DNA of 64,000 nt from Lysinibacillus antri (GCF_003977595.1 NZ_RYYR01000015.1:1-64000), one strand, 5' to 3'; numbered from the stretch's first letter, positions 44,722 through 54,899 are shown. Notes: generated from the letters alone by a model not told the origin. Made by a program: numbers and translations.

Positions 44722-44862
44722 ATGGCTGGATATCTTACTACTGTAGTTGGTTTTCTACTTTTCCTTTGCGTTAGTGTAGCAATGTTTATTCAATACCTAC
44801 GTATCGGGTTAGATTCTCATTCTTCTGTCAAAATTGATCCAAAACCAACGAATAAATTATAA
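44722..44862 (+). CDS. 46-residue single-pass membrane protein
   Basis: ATG at 44722 is preceded by GAAAGGAG with good spacing. The product has one hydrophobic helix (YLTTVVGFLLFLCVSVAMFI, residues 4-23) and a short polar tail (QYLRIGLDSHSSVKIDPKPTNKL). A strong terminator follows directly, so it is a complete small transcription unit. I do not recognise the family. Confidence 0.7.
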   Translation: MAGYLTTVVGFLLFLCVSVAMFIQYLRIGLDSHSSVKIDPKPTNKL

Positions 44863-44870
44863 TTTTTCTA

Positions 44871-44908
44871 AGTCGACGCACTTCTGTAGGTGACGTCGAC
44901 TTTTTTTG
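44871..44908 (+). terminator. Terminator after the 46-residue gene
   Basis: Stem AGTCGACG / CGTCGACT followed by seven T. Confidence 0.88.
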
Positions 44909-44951
44909 TATATAATATTGCTAGTCATAAATGATAGGGGATGTTAAAAAT

Positions 44952-45566
44952 ATGGAATCGTCATTAAATGAAGTATTAAGTTTCAATGAATCTTTTGTAA
45001 AATTTAAACAATACGAGCCTTTTATTACGTCTAAATACCCAACTAAAAAAGTAGTCATCTTAACTTGTATGGATGCTCGATTAGTTGAATTATTACCAAA
45101 AGCAATGAATATGCGTAACGGTGATGCAAAGATTGTCAAAAGTGCAGGGGCGCAAGTCAGTCATCCATTCGGAGCTGTTATGCGTAGTTTATTAGTTGCG
45201 GTATATGAGCTAAAAGCAGACGAAATCTATGTCGTGGGTCATCACGATTGTGGTATGAGTGCTATTGATCCGCATAAAATGATTAATCATATGATTGAAC
45301 GTGGTGTTAATAAAGACATTATGAACATCATTGATTATACAGGTATAGATTTAGTAGATTGGTTACATGGTTTTGGTGACGTTTCAACAAGTGTACTAAA
45401 AAGTGTCGATATTATCCGAAATCACCCATTAATGCCAAAATCAACACCTGTTCATGGACTTGTAATGGATCCTGGAACTGGTAAGCTTGATTTACTTTCA
45501 GATGGTAATGCCTATTTAGAGAACCTTGAACCAAAAGAGAGTAAAGAAGAAAAATCATCGAAATAG
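44952..45566 (+). CDS. Beta-class carbonic anhydrase
   Basis: A 204-residue zinc enzyme for CO2/bicarbonate exchange. Zinc and catalytic residues are CMDAR (Cys, Asp-Arg dyad) and GHHDCGM (His, Cys), with AGAQVSHPFGAVMRSLLVAVYEL between. Closest in type to YtiB of B. subtilis. I take the ATG at 44952 (MESSLNEV), which has AGGGGATG about 8 nt before it; the upstream in-frame ATG at 44931 contains that RBS. Single gene with its own terminator. Confidence 0.92.
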   Translation: MESSLNEVLSFNESFVKFKQYEPFITSKYPTKKVVILTCMDARLVELLPKAMNMRNGDAKIVKSAGAQVSHPFGAVMRSLLVAVYELKADEIYVVGHHDCGMSAIDPHKMINHMIERGVNKDIMNIIDYTGIDLVDWLHGFGDVSTSVLKSVDIIRNHPLMPKSTPVHGLVMDPGTGKLDLLSDGNAYLENLEPKESKEEKSSK

Positions 45567-45574
45567 AAATAAAG

Positions 45575-45617
45575 AAGTCGCAAAATTCGCAAATCGCGTT
45601 ACTTTGCGGCTTTTTTG
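45575..45617 (+). terminator. Carbonic anhydrase gene terminator
   Basis: Stem AAGTCGCAAA / TTTGCGGCTT followed by TTTTTG. Confidence 0.75.
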
Positions 45618-45645
45618 TACAAGTTCTCATAATTTACCTCAACCA

Positions 45646-45678
45646 ATTAAAAAGGTCCCTCACAAATGTAAGAGACCT
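45646..45678 (-). terminator. GNAT gene terminator
   Basis: Minus strand stem AGGTCTCTTACA / TGTGAGGGACCT followed by TTTTTAATT. Confidence 0.8.
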
Positions 45679-45683
45679 GTACT

Positions 45684-46289
45684 TTAGATTCCCCAGCGAT
45701 CATTTCGTAACAATGAATAGAGGTAATGATCTTCCCAAGAACCATTAATATATAATAGTTCCCTTAATAAACCTTCTCGAACAAAATTAGCATTTTCTAG
45801 AACTTTGATTGAGCCAAAGTTTTTAGGTGAAACATAGGCCTCAATTCGATGAAGTTTTGCTACATTAAAGGCGAATTTTACAACTTCATTCACTGCTTCC
45901 GTTGCAATTCCTTTACGTGTATATTTTTCATCTACGGAATATCCCACAAATCCACTATTATAAGGCAGTCTTTTTATTGCATATAAAGAAATATGCCCAA
46001 TTAAAAGGTTACTCCCTTTAGGATATATACCAAATGAATACTCTCGATTAGCCCGAAGTAAATGCATACTCTCTAAGATTTTCTTAAACTGTGCTTCTTC
46101 TGTATAGAATTCATCTTCGTGCATCGGTTCATGGGTTGCCCAAAACTGTTTATTATTTCGCATGAGCTCTGCTAAACTTCTTGCATCGGATTCTATAAAA
46201 GTCCTCAAAGTTAGACGATCCCCATCAAGCTTTACCACATGATCACCCTTTTTATGTAATAAATTTAAAAATTTTTTGACCATCATCAT
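45684..46289 (-). CDS. GNAT acetyltransferase, RimJ/RimL type
   Basis: A protein of up to 201 residues with the GNAT acetyl-CoA fold of the ribosomal-protein N-acetyltransferase kind: LRTFIESDARSLAELM, then IGHISLYAIKR, the CoA loop YSVDEKYTRKGIATEAVNEVVKFAF and VLENANFVREGLLREL. Could acetylate a protein N-terminus or a small molecule. The start is uncertain: ATG at 46289, or GTG at 46238 behind AAAGGGTG. Confidence 0.85.
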   Translation of the reverse strand: MMMVKKFLNLLHKKGDHVVKLDGDRLTLRTFIESDARSLAELMRNNKQFWATHEPMHEDEFYTEEAQFKKILESMHLLRANREYSFGIYPKGSNLLIGHISLYAIKRLPYNSGFVGYSVDEKYTRKGIATEAVNEVVKFAFNVAKLHRIEAYVSPKNFGSIKVLENANFVREGLLRELLYINGSWEDHYLYSLLRNDRWGI

Positions 46290-46365
46290 GCCCTATTGCC
46301 TTCCTCAAGAATAGTTTATTGTAAGAATCCAACGCAAATGCAACATTTCCTATATTAATTTATTT

Positions 46366-47151
46366 TTAAGAGTTAACTTCTTCTACCATATTATCATTTA
46401 CTACTTCTTTACCATCCTGTGAGATAGTTAAACCTCTTCGTTTTGCTTCTTTTTCAATTCGCTTTATTGTTTCAGTTAATACTTGTATACGTGCATGTTG
46501 CTTATTATTTCCTGCAATTAAACACCATGGTGCATTAGGCGTATCTGTTCTTTCAAACATATCGTCCGCGCATTGTACATAAACATCAAATTTATCACGA
46601 TTACGCCAATCTTCATCTGTTAACTTCCAAATTTTATAAGGATTTGTTTGGCGTTCTTGAAAACGTTTTAACTGCTCTTCTTTATCTACATGAATCCAAA
46701 ACTTTATGATAATATAGTTTTCATCTGTTAATGTTTTTTCAAAAGAATTTATTTCCTCATACGCACGTTTCCACTCAGCTTCGGTTGCAAAGCCTTCAAT
46801 TCTCTCAACTAACACTCGGCCATACCAAGTTCTGTCAAATACCGCAATTTGCCCGTGTTGAGGCAATTTACGCCAAAATCTTTGTAAATAATGATATCTT
46901 AGTTCATGGGGTTGTGGTGCAGAAATCGGGTGAACAATGATTCCACGAGGATCTAGTCTTTGCGTTAGACGTTTGATCGCGCCTCCTTTTCCAGCAGCAT
47001 CCATACCTTCAAACGCAAGAATTAAACCAATTTTGTTATTGTATAAAAATTGTTGAATATTTAACATTTCATATTGAAGTTTTTTTAGTTCTTTTTTATA
47101 CGTCTTTTTATCAAGTGTCACACTTAAATCTATTTCTTGAATTTTTTTCAT
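46366..47151 (-). CDS. Polyphosphate kinase 2 family protein
   Basis: A 261-residue PPK2-type kinase that uses polyphosphate to phosphorylate nucleotides. Walker A FEGMDAAGKGGAIKRLT, lid region, and Walker-B-like VFDRTWYGRVLVERIEGF are present, with WKLTDEDWRNRDKFDVY near the C-terminus. The ATG at 47151 follows GGGAGTG; the long extension to 47370 reaches into the divergent gene's promoter and has no family likeness. Substrate preference (NMP or NDP) cannot be read with certainty. Confidence 0.88.
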   Translation of the reverse strand: MKKIQEIDLSVTLDKKTYKKELKKLQYEMLNIQQFLYNNKIGLILAFEGMDAAGKGGAIKRLTQRLDPRGIIVHPISAPQPHELRYHYLQRFWRKLPQHGQIAVFDRTWYGRVLVERIEGFATEAEWKRAYEEINSFEKTLTDENYIIIKFWIHVDKEEQLKRFQERQTNPYKIWKLTDEDWRNRDKFDVYVQCADDMFERTDTPNAPWCLIAGNNKQHARIQVLTETIKRIEKEAKRRGLTISQDGKEVVNDNMVEEVNS

Positions 47152-47263
47152 TCCATTCACTCCCAACATCATTTCTTTTATTTTACAGAAGTTTGTATGT
47201 TTTTGGAATTTGTTGTTCAAAACTATTTTAATGTATATAATTTTATAGAAGGGAGAGGAACAT

Positions 47264-47995
47264 ATGAGTCGGTTAATCGCCATCACCATTTTCCTCATTG
47301 TAACCATATTTTTTACAATTAATGCTTTTTGGTTACAGTTGGCAGGACATTCTACCTTAGAAATTATCAATCGATTACCTATTTTATTCGCACCAGCGTC
47401 ATTCGTTTATTTTATATGGTTCATTGTGTTCATATTTCTTTTCCTATGGATTAAAAATTATTGGACTCTTCGTCAATCTGAAAAGTTTATTTCTACACTT
47501 CAAACTAGTATTTTTATATTTATTTTGATTTTACAAATTGCTTCTCTATTCAGTTGGCATCATGAACATTTTATACAATCGATTATTTTTTTAGGTATTC
47601 AATTAATTTCATTATTTGCTTTATATTTAACTTATCCATTAAAAATGGAGATGCTAAAGTTAAGAATTCCTATAGCTATTTATTTTAGTTGGACGACATT
47701 TTTATTTATTTTACATTTCTGTTACATATTAGTTCATACTGGCTGGAATGGGTTTGGACTAAGCAATGCTTTATGGGCGGTCATTATTATGACAATCGGT
47801 ACTGCAATTGCATTACACCTTCGCTACCATCACTATGATATTGCGTACCCAATTATTTTTATTTGGTGCTACATCGGAATAGCAATTGCGAATGGCTTTG
47901 ATGAATTATTAGTAACCACTGCTGCCCTATTTTTAACGGGTGTCTTAATGGCTGGTATATTCTTAATGAAAAAAAATCCTGCACGCTTAAACTAG
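47264..47995 (+). CDS. TspO/MBR-related multi-pass membrane protein
   Basis: A 243-residue protein with about seven to eight hydrophobic helices and almost no soluble part. The early segment NRLPILFAPASFVYFIWFIVFIFLFLWI is reminiscent of the extended TspO/MBR (tryptophan-rich sensory) proteins of bacilli. RBS AGGGAGAGG. It diverges from the PPK2 gene and has its own terminator. Family assignment is tentative and function unknown. Confidence 0.6.
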   Translation: MSRLIAITIFLIVTIFFTINAFWLQLAGHSTLEIINRLPILFAPASFVYFIWFIVFIFLFLWIKNYWTLRQSEKFISTLQTSIFIFILILQIASLFSWHHEHFIQSIIFLGIQLISLFALYLTYPLKMEMLKLRIPIAIYFSWTTFLFILHFCYILVHTGWNGFGLSNALWAVIIMTIGTAIALHLRYHHYDIAYPIIFIWCYIGIAIANGFDELLVTTAALFLTGVLMAGIFLMKKNPARLN

Positions 47996-48013
47996 CGTTG
48001 CAGGATTTTTTAT
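47975..48013 (+). terminator. Terminator after the TspO-like gene
   Basis: Stem AATCCTGCACGC / GCGTTGCAGGATT followed by TTTTTATTT, overlapping the end of the gene. Confidence 0.85.
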
Positions 48014-48026
48014 TTAAAGTTTGGAT

Positions 48027-48143
48027 AGTGTCTAGCTACAGGCGCTAGATCTTCGGAAACTTCAACTTCCTCCGGCGCATGCAAGCATGCTTGTCGGAAG
48101 TTTCCAGTTTCTTTCAGAGCTGGGCGAGCGCCTTTCGCTTTTC
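48027..48143 (+). repeat. AGTGTCTAG-family palindromic repeat, second copy
   Basis: Begins AGTGTCTAGCTACAGGCGC and ends GAGCGCCTTTCGCTTTTC, with an inner stem GGAAACTTC...GGAAGTTTCC around GCATGCAAGCATGC. Shares end sequences with the element at 27885-28008. It lies between convergent genes and ends 3 bp from the stop codon of map. The element type is common in bacilli as far as I recall. Confidence 0.75.
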
Positions 48144-48146
48144 TAA

Positions 48147-48980
<834 letters not shown>

Positions 48981-49018
48981 CTATCGTATTTTATTCACAA
49001 TATATCTTGGTAAAACAT

Positions 49019-49053
49019 GAAACAGAGCAACCACTTGTAGATTGCTCTGTTTC
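49019..49053 (-). terminator. thiT terminator
   Basis: Stem GAAACAGAGCAA / TTGCTCTGTTTC with a 10-nt loop directly 3' of thiT. Confidence 0.75.
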
Positions 49054-49060
49054 GTTTAAA

Positions 49061-49621
49061 TTATGAAGCTGTTTTTAAAAGTCTCGGTGCACTAGAGAAT
49101 ATAAATGAACCAACAATTGCCGTTAAGATAATGGCTGGAATCATATACGATCCATTATAAATTAATGTATATGCCCAAACATTTTGATCGCCTGCGTACT
49201 CTGCAAAGAATATAGCTCCTGCTAGGGCATGTGCTGCGTAGCGTAAAAGTCCGCCGATAACAATCCCAAGAACAATATATAAACTGATTTTTTTCTTATT
49301 TAAAGCGTTCGCAGCCTCTAGGATTTGGTGGCGGAATAGCCCTGCTAATCCAACAACCGAGAAGGCTACAACATAATCTAGTAACGCCTGTGCCCAGTGT
49401 AAAATGTAAGCACCGGAAAGCATTTGTAAAACACCAACTAATAATCCTGTGCTAAGACCTGCACCTAAGCCCCAACGAACGCCAATAATTAAAATTGGCA
49501 ACATGACAAAGCTAATAGAGCCACCTTGTGCCCATAGCGAAAACGAAATTTTGTCTAATACGAGGCCAATTGCAGCGAATATTGCAATTTCCACCAGCAT
49601 TAGTAATCTTGATTTGTTCAT
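49061..49621 (-). CDS. thiT: Thiamine ECF transporter S component ThiT
   Basis: A 186-residue membrane protein with six helices; ThiT binds thiamine and works with the general ECF energising module, encoded elsewhere. Recognisable parts are VEIAIFAAIGLVLDKI, WAQGGSISFVMLPILIIGVRWG (the family's thiamine-site loop) and HWAQALLDYVVAFSVVGLAG. Start ATG at 49621 behind AGAGGAGA. The TPP riboswitch upstream confirms the substrate. Confidence 0.94.
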   Translation of the reverse strand: MNKSRLLMLVEIAIFAAIGLVLDKISFSLWAQGGSISFVMLPILIIGVRWGLGAGLSTGLLVGVLQMLSGAYILHWAQALLDYVVAFSVVGLAGLFRHQILEAANALNKKKISLYIVLGIVIGGLLRYAAHALAGAIFFAEYAGDQNVWAYTLIYNGSYMIPAIILTAIVGSFIFSSAPRLLKTAS

Positions 49622-49715
49622 AACAAGTCTCCTCTCTATTATTCCGATGTAGAACATTTGAGAAGGAATAGAAATCGTTACGTAGTGTCTCCTAAAACTT
49701 TTAGTTCATACTAAA

Positions 49716-49751
49716 AGAAAAAAATGACATCAGGACAGAGCCTGACGCCAT
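49716..49751 (-). terminator. TPP riboswitch terminator
   Basis: Minus strand hairpin ATGGCGTCAGGC / CCTGATGTCAT followed by TTTTTTTC. Confidence 0.85.
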
Positions 49752-49769
49752 TTTGGAGTCGGTTTCTAT

Positions 49770-49862
49770 CCACATCCCTACGCAAGTACTAACTTACAGG
49801 TTCAAAGGGTTAGTGCAATAAGTGCACAATCTCAGCTGACTTTATCAGCTCCCCTTGTGGGT
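49770..49862 (-). promoter_or_regulatory. TPP riboswitch (THI element)
   Basis: Minus strand shows CCACAAGGGGAGC, CTGAGAT, ACCCTTTGAACCTG, and CGTAGGGATGTGG, the conserved THI-box blocks. Upstream of thiT with a terminator in between; TPP binding should shut off the gene. Confidence 0.97.
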
Positions 49863-49992
49863 AATACATCTTAAATTATTGTTTGAACACTCTCATTTTA
49901 TCAGACTATTATTTTTTTTCAACTACCCGTTTAAATTTTCCAGCTTATCACCATCCTAGTAAGAGAAAGTAAATGCGAAAGTGGAGTGGATC

Positions 49993-50331
49993 ATGCTCAG
50001 TAATATTTTAGAAAACAACAAAATGATATCAGCCCTTTGTTATATAAGTTTATTATTTGCTCCGTTTATTTTGCCTTTAATTGTGTATTTTATTGTGAAG
50101 GATTTGGAAGTGAAGTTTCATGCAAAACGCGCTTTTCTTTCACACCTCATTCCCACTGTCATCGGAGTTTTACTAGGTGTATTTAGCGTCATTGGGATGT
50201 TTACAGTAAGCTTTGATGGCATGAGTGGCTTTGTCATTTTAATGTTAGTGTTTACAATTATTTATTTTTTACTAACAATTGGACTGATGATTTGGAACTT
50301 AATGCAAGCTGTTCAGATTTTAAAAACTTAA
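49993..50331 (+). CDS. DUF4870-type small membrane protein
   Basis: A 112-residue protein with three to four membrane helices. It begins MLSNILENNKMISALCYISLLFAPFILPLIVYFIVKD, the DUF4870/Tic20-like layout, followed by VKFHAKRAFLSHLIP. The ATG at 49993 has GGAGTGG just upstream; the GTG at 49981 is inside that region. Function unknown. Confidence 0.78.
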   Translation: MLSNILENNKMISALCYISLLFAPFILPLIVYFIVKDLEVKFHAKRAFLSHLIPTVIGVLLGVFSVIGMFTVSFDGMSGFVILMLVFTIIYFLLTIGLMIWNLMQAVQILKT

Positions 50332-50385
50332 GATAATTTAAAGTAGCTGATTTTTCAAATTCTCCATTCAACTTCATGGCATGTA

Positions 50386-50429
50386 AAAACGCCCAAGATC
50401 ACTGAAGCGGTGAATTTTGGGCGTTTTTT
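50386..50429. terminator. Bidirectional terminator before sbcC end
   Basis: Stem AAAACGCCCAA / TTGGGCGTTTT between convergent genes, flanked by A and T runs. Confidence 0.88.
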
Positions 50430-50443
50430 CTATTAGTTTTTAG

Positions 50444-53400
50444 TTATTTAACAGTAATGGACGTTCGACTATAGCCTTCCTTTAACTTCTCCACGTTTAA
50501 AATCGCCGGCATTGCTGCTTTTAGCTCATTGACGTGCGAAATGACACCAATCATTCTTCCTGATTTTTGTAAATCAATTAACGTATCAATTGCTTTCATT
50601 AAGGACTCCTCATCTAAAGAACCGAACCCTTCGTCAATAAACATCGTGTCAATGCGTACACTGCCTTGGAAGCTTTGAATGACATCGGCCATCCCGAGTG
50701 CAAGACAAAGTGAGGCATTAAATTTTTCACCGCCAGAGAGGGATTTTACATCACGCGATTGCCCTGTGTACGTATCATACACATCTAAACTCAATCCACT
50801 TTGGCGACCATGAGATTCTTGTCGATCTGAGCATTGTAAATAATACTGCCCATTTGAAAGGTTCCTTAAGCGAATATTCGCTGCTTCTGTTATTTGCTCT
50901 AAATAGCCCATCTGTACATAGCGTTCAAAGGAAATTTTTTTACTATTTTGACCACGTAACAAATTATACAAATCGATAATTTGATTGGACTTCTCTTCTA
51001 ACTTATTAATTTCTTCAGCTACACTTTCAAGATTTTCAGAAAAGCGAATTGCTTGTCGTTCATAATCCTTCGATAAATTGAGTGTTTGTAATGCCTTTTC
51101 ATATACTTCTTTTAATTGGTCTAACTGTTCTTGTGCCACAGTTAAATCCACCTTCACCATTCCCTTCAGTTGCGTACGTTCTTCCGCTACTTGAGTTGTA
51201 AGTGAATGAAGTGCCTTTGTAAATTCTAAGAAATTGTTTTGAAGCTGTTGTTGCTCTTGTTCTGTACGTTTTGCTGATTGGAATAATTCGTAACTTTCAA
51301 AACCAGCTGCTTTCATTTTAGTAAGAAACTCTTCTTTTGCGCTAATTAGCTTTTCTTCTAGTTGTTCTACTTGTTGGGTTATTTGCTTTGCTGCTTCTTC
51401 GTTTGTTGCTACCAACTTATCGGCTGTTTGAAGTTGTTTTTGAGCATGCTCCCATTGCTGAATTAATGTTTGTTTAGTTTGTTCTGCTAGATGTAGCGCT
51501 TGTTGCAATTGGGCTAGCTGTTGTAAATCGCTCGGAATGGCTAAACGTTGTTGATCTAAAATTGTTTGTTGTTTAACGAACTGCTCATTTTTTTCTAGTT
51601 TAATTTGCTCTAGTTGTTTTCGTTTATCTGCTAATTGTTCGCTAGTAATGACTAGCTGCTTCAATTGTTTTTTACATTGTGAAAGTTTTTCGAGGTCATT
51701 CTGTAATTGTTGAACAAGGGAATCCACTTCATGACATTTTTGAATAAATTGCGCTTGTTCATGAATTGGTGCTTGAAGTGTCGTTAATGTTTCTTCTAAT
51801 TGTTTTACTTGAATGCTGCTCGTATTGACTTGTACGTAAGCTTCATTTTTCTTTTGTTCTATCTGTCTAACCTTCCCTTGCAACCTATCCAATTCCTGTT
51901 CATCGATTAAATTTTCAGTTTGATGAAGTAAGGTTTGATGCTCTGTGCTTCCACAAACAGGACACGGCTCACCCTGTACTAATTTCGCTGCAAGAATCGC
52001 CGCCTGATTACCTAACCATTTCTTTTCTTCTTGTTCATAAATACGTTTTGCCTCTTCGTACTCTTTAGACACAATGTCAAAGTGAGCTTGTAGATTGTTG
52101 GAGGTTGCTAGCTGTTCATTATACTTTGTAAAGGTTTGAACTACTTCTTGAAGATGGCGTTGCTCATCCTTTGTTTCATTGATTTTTTCAGTTTTAGTTT
52201 CTAGCCGTTCAATCTGTTGATTTAATTGTTCGATTTGTTCACGTTGCTCAGATAGCTGTCTATCTACAAGTTCAAGATTAGACTGGGCATTTTTTGCCTC
52301 TTTCGATAATGCTTGTACCAATTGTGTTTGTTTTTCAATTTGTTCGTAAAGTGGCAGGTATTTTTGAAGCTCCATTACGTGTTGGATGGCAGCATCTCGC
52401 TCGTCTTGCTTTGCTAATTCTTTTTCGTACAATTGTTTTGCAGCTTCTAAGTCGCGTTGTGCTTGTAGCAGCTGCTCTTTCACATTAGATAAACGGGCTT
52501 GTTGTAGCCTTTTTTCATCATTTAATTCATGGCATTGTTTATTTAACGGTTCAATTTGATTAGCTCGAATTGATGCTTCATAGTCTTTATTCATTTGTTC
52601 ATATAGAGGCTTTTGTTGCTCTAATTCATTGAGTTTATTTACTTTCCTATCAAACTCATCAATACGATCATTTAACGCTTTATTTTTAACAAAGAGTTCG
52701 TACTTCTCGTTATACTCACTATAAGCTTTACTGTGAATTTGCTCATCTTCTTTTATTTTTTGTTGGTAATAGTGAATTTCATCCGCTAAGCCCTTTTGTA
52801 TTTGGTGAATGTTCGACTCTTTTTCCAGTACAGCCGTTAATAAAGAATCCCTTTTTGGAAGTAGTCCTATAATTTGTTCAACAATACTTCCTTTTAGAGC
52901 ACGTGCTTTTTGTAGTTCTAAATCGGCCTTTTTCTTCTTTTCCTCTAATTTTTGAGCCATTTCCCCATAACGATTGGTCTTAAAGATTTTTCTTAAGATC
53001 GCTTCTTTATTATCCGATTGCGACGTTAAAAGTTTACGGAACTCTCCTTGTGGCAACATGACAATTTGGTTAAATTGGTCGTAGGTTAACCCAATAATTT
53101 CTTCTAATTTTTGATTGATATCCGTTACCCGTTGACGTTCGACAATAGGGAGTTCTTGAGTATCTTGAATTTCAAAGAGCTCATATTTTTCTCCTGTTGC
53201 TGTTTTTCGTCCTGCTTTAACATGGGAGAGCTGACGAAGCACTCGATAGGTTTTGTTATGAATCTCAAATACTAGTTCAACTGCCGTATGGACACTTTCT
53301 TCTGCAAAATCACTTCGGAGCATTTTTGTATCTTTGCGATCTTGCCCACTTCCATAGCCATATAATGCAAAACAAATCCCATCAAAAATTGTTGTTTTTC

Positions 53401-53518
53401 CAGCACCAGTCGAACCAGAAATGACAAATAACCGATTGTCCTTTAACTCAGTGAAATCAATTACTTCTTCATTTTTATATGGTCCAAATGCACGCATTGT
53501 TAGTTTAATTGGCTTCAT
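50444..53518 (-). CDS. sbcC: DNA double-strand-break repair ATPase SbcC
   Basis: A 1024-residue Rad50-like SMC-family protein; with SbcD it opens and cuts hairpins and protein-blocked ends. Walker A SGSTGAGKTTIFDGICFALYG (about 34-54), two long coiled-coils rich in Gln and Glu, a zinc hook GEPCPVCGSTEH in the middle, and C-terminal signature SLSGGEKFNASLCLALG with Walker B MFIDEGFGSLD. Start ATG overlaps the sbcD stop by 4 bp (ATGA). Confidence 0.95.
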   Translation of the reverse strand: MKPIKLTMRAFGPYKNEEVIDFTELKDNRLFVISGSTGAGKTTIFDGICFALYGYGSGQDRKDTKMLRSDFAEESVHTAVELVFEIHNKTYRVLRQLSHVKAGRKTATGEKYELFEIQDTQELPIVERQRVTDINQKLEEIIGLTYDQFNQIVMLPQGEFRKLLTSQSDNKEAILRKIFKTNRYGEMAQKLEEKKKKADLELQKARALKGSIVEQIIGLLPKRDSLLTAVLEKESNIHQIQKGLADEIHYYQQKIKEDEQIHSKAYSEYNEKYELFVKNKALNDRIDEFDRKVNKLNELEQQKPLYEQMNKDYEASIRANQIEPLNKQCHELNDEKRLQQARLSNVKEQLLQAQRDLEAAKQLYEKELAKQDERDAAIQHVMELQKYLPLYEQIEKQTQLVQALSKEAKNAQSNLELVDRQLSEQREQIEQLNQQIERLETKTEKINETKDEQRHLQEVVQTFTKYNEQLATSNNLQAHFDIVSKEYEEAKRIYEQEEKKWLGNQAAILAAKLVQGEPCPVCGSTEHQTLLHQTENLIDEQELDRLQGKVRQIEQKKNEAYVQVNTSSIQVKQLEETLTTLQAPIHEQAQFIQKCHEVDSLVQQLQNDLEKLSQCKKQLKQLVITSEQLADKRKQLEQIKLEKNEQFVKQQTILDQQRLAIPSDLQQLAQLQQALHLAEQTKQTLIQQWEHAQKQLQTADKLVATNEEAAKQITQQVEQLEEKLISAKEEFLTKMKAAGFESYELFQSAKRTEQEQQQLQNNFLEFTKALHSLTTQVAEERTQLKGMVKVDLTVAQEQLDQLKEVYEKALQTLNLSKDYERQAIRFSENLESVAEEINKLEEKSNQIIDLYNLLRGQNSKKISFERYVQMGYLEQITEAANIRLRNLSNGQYYLQCSDRQESHGRQSGLSLDVYDTYTGQSRDVKSLSGGEKFNASLCLALGMADVIQSFQGSVRIDTMFIDEGFGSLDEESLMKAIDTLIDLQKSGRMIGVISHVNELKAAMPAILNVEKLKEGYSRTSITVK

Positions 53519-54687
53519 TTTGTAACCACCTCTTTTACTTCACGGTCTTCGGTTAACAGCTCTTGAAGTACTTCCTCAAAAAGTTGTCGCTGCAAATCAG
53601 TCGGCTCTGTTCCTACAATTTCTTTATGAAAGGCATGAAATAAGCTTAGATCATCCAATTGTTCTCTACGTACTGCTTCACCATTTTCATCTTTATCTAG
53701 TTTCGGTAGCGCTTTTCGTTCCACGTGCATAGCATTTGGGTAAACCGTCCGAATTTGCTCCATGGCACCAACGACCGGTGTGATGTCTGTTAATCGAACA
53801 AACACATAGTCTTCACTCTCATCATGTTTTAAAATTTCGGAAAGTGCCCCTTCAATAATGCGAAGATCTCTTCTTGGGATAAATTTACGTTTTGTTATTT
53901 GGGCTTGTCCATCTTTATCTAAATCGATTACTAAAAAACCTTTTTCGTGGTTCGCTTCTGATGCTGAATATTTTAGGGGTGAGCCGGAATAACGGATCGT
54001 TTCATTTAATACATAGTGGGCTTTATGCAAATGACCAAGTGCAGTGTAATGGAACGGTTTAAAATAATCCGCACGCACACATTCAGATCCCCCAATAGCT
54101 AACGGACGTTCTGAATCACTTGTGTTGTCTTCTTTTTCTCCATGGGGCGTTACAAAGGCATGGCCAATCAATACGTGACGTTTGGACTTGTCCATTTTCT
54201 CTTCAATGGCATCAATAACCTTTTTCATTGCTTCGTCGTAGGTGCTAATCGAATTATCGGAAAAAATATGCTTTACTGTTGAAGGCTCTGCAAAAGGAAT
54301 TAAATGAAAATGTACTTCACCAAATTCATCATTTATCACAATCGGTTGTAAGTTTGAATTTAGCTCCCCAACAATATGCAATCCACTTTCTTTCATGAGT
54401 TTGCTACCGAATTGGAGACGGGTTGGGCTATCGTGGTTTCCTGCAATACTTACGACAGGAACTTTTCGTTTCAATACGATTTCTGCTAACGTTTCGTCTA
54501 GTAAATTGACCGCATCAACTGGAGGCAATGAACGGTCATATAAATCTCCAGCGATAATAATCACATCTGGTTGTTCTTCATCGATGGCTGTAATAAATTG
54601 TTGTAATATGTGACGTTGATCTTCTGTCATATAAACACCTTGCACTAACTTTCCTAAATGCCAATCTGCAGTATGAAATATTTTCAA
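53515..54687 (-). CDS. sbcD: Exonuclease SbcD (Mre11-like)
   Basis: A 390-residue metallophosphoesterase. Metal motifs in order: HTADWHLGK, IAGDLYDR, AGNHDSPTRL, GHAFVTPHG and LGHLHKAHY. The start is TTG at 54687 (LKIFHTADWHLG), about 10 nt after GTGGAGG; the frame up to 54762 has no family likeness and no RBS. Translationally coupled to sbcC. Directly upstream lies a 21-bp-period array, so the promoter must be between or within it. Confidence 0.94.
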   Translation of the reverse strand: MKIFHTADWHLGKLVQGVYMTEDQRHILQQFITAIDEEQPDVIIIAGDLYDRSLPPVDAVNLLDETLAEIVLKRKVPVVSIAGNHDSPTRLQFGSKLMKESGLHIVGELNSNLQPIVINDEFGEVHFHLIPFAEPSTVKHIFSDNSISTYDEAMKKVIDAIEEKMDKSKRHVLIGHAFVTPHGEKEDNTSDSERPLAIGGSECVRADYFKPFHYTALGHLHKAHYVLNETIRYSGSPLKYSASEANHEKGFLVIDLDKDGQAQITKRKFIPRRDLRIIEGALSEILKHDESEDYVFVRLTDITPVVGAMEQIRTVYPNAMHVERKALPKLDKDENGEAVRREQLDDLSLFHAFHKEIVGTEPTDLQRQLFEEVLQELLTEDREVKEVVTK

Positions 54688-54801
54688 TCCAACAACCTCC
54701 ACTTCATTTATTTTTTCCATTATAGCATCATTCGCTAAAAGATGACTACAATTTACGAACAAACATTCCTATTATTGTATAGTGTTTCCAATATTTTGAT
54801 T

Positions 54802-54899
54802 TACTCGTGGTTTTAAGGTAAATACTCGCGCTTTTTGGATAAATACTCGCGGAATTCAACAAAATACTCGCAGTTTCCTTAAAAATACTCGCGATATAA
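54802..54899 (-). repeat. 21-bp-period array, core TACTCGC (5 units)
   Basis: Plus-strand cores start at 54802 (TACTCGT), 54823, 54844, 54865 and 54886 (TACTCGC), every step exactly 21 bp. Fillers differ but most units end in AAA before the next core. It begins right after the aminopeptidase terminator (read on the minus strand) and lies upstream of sbcD. Confidence 0.93.
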
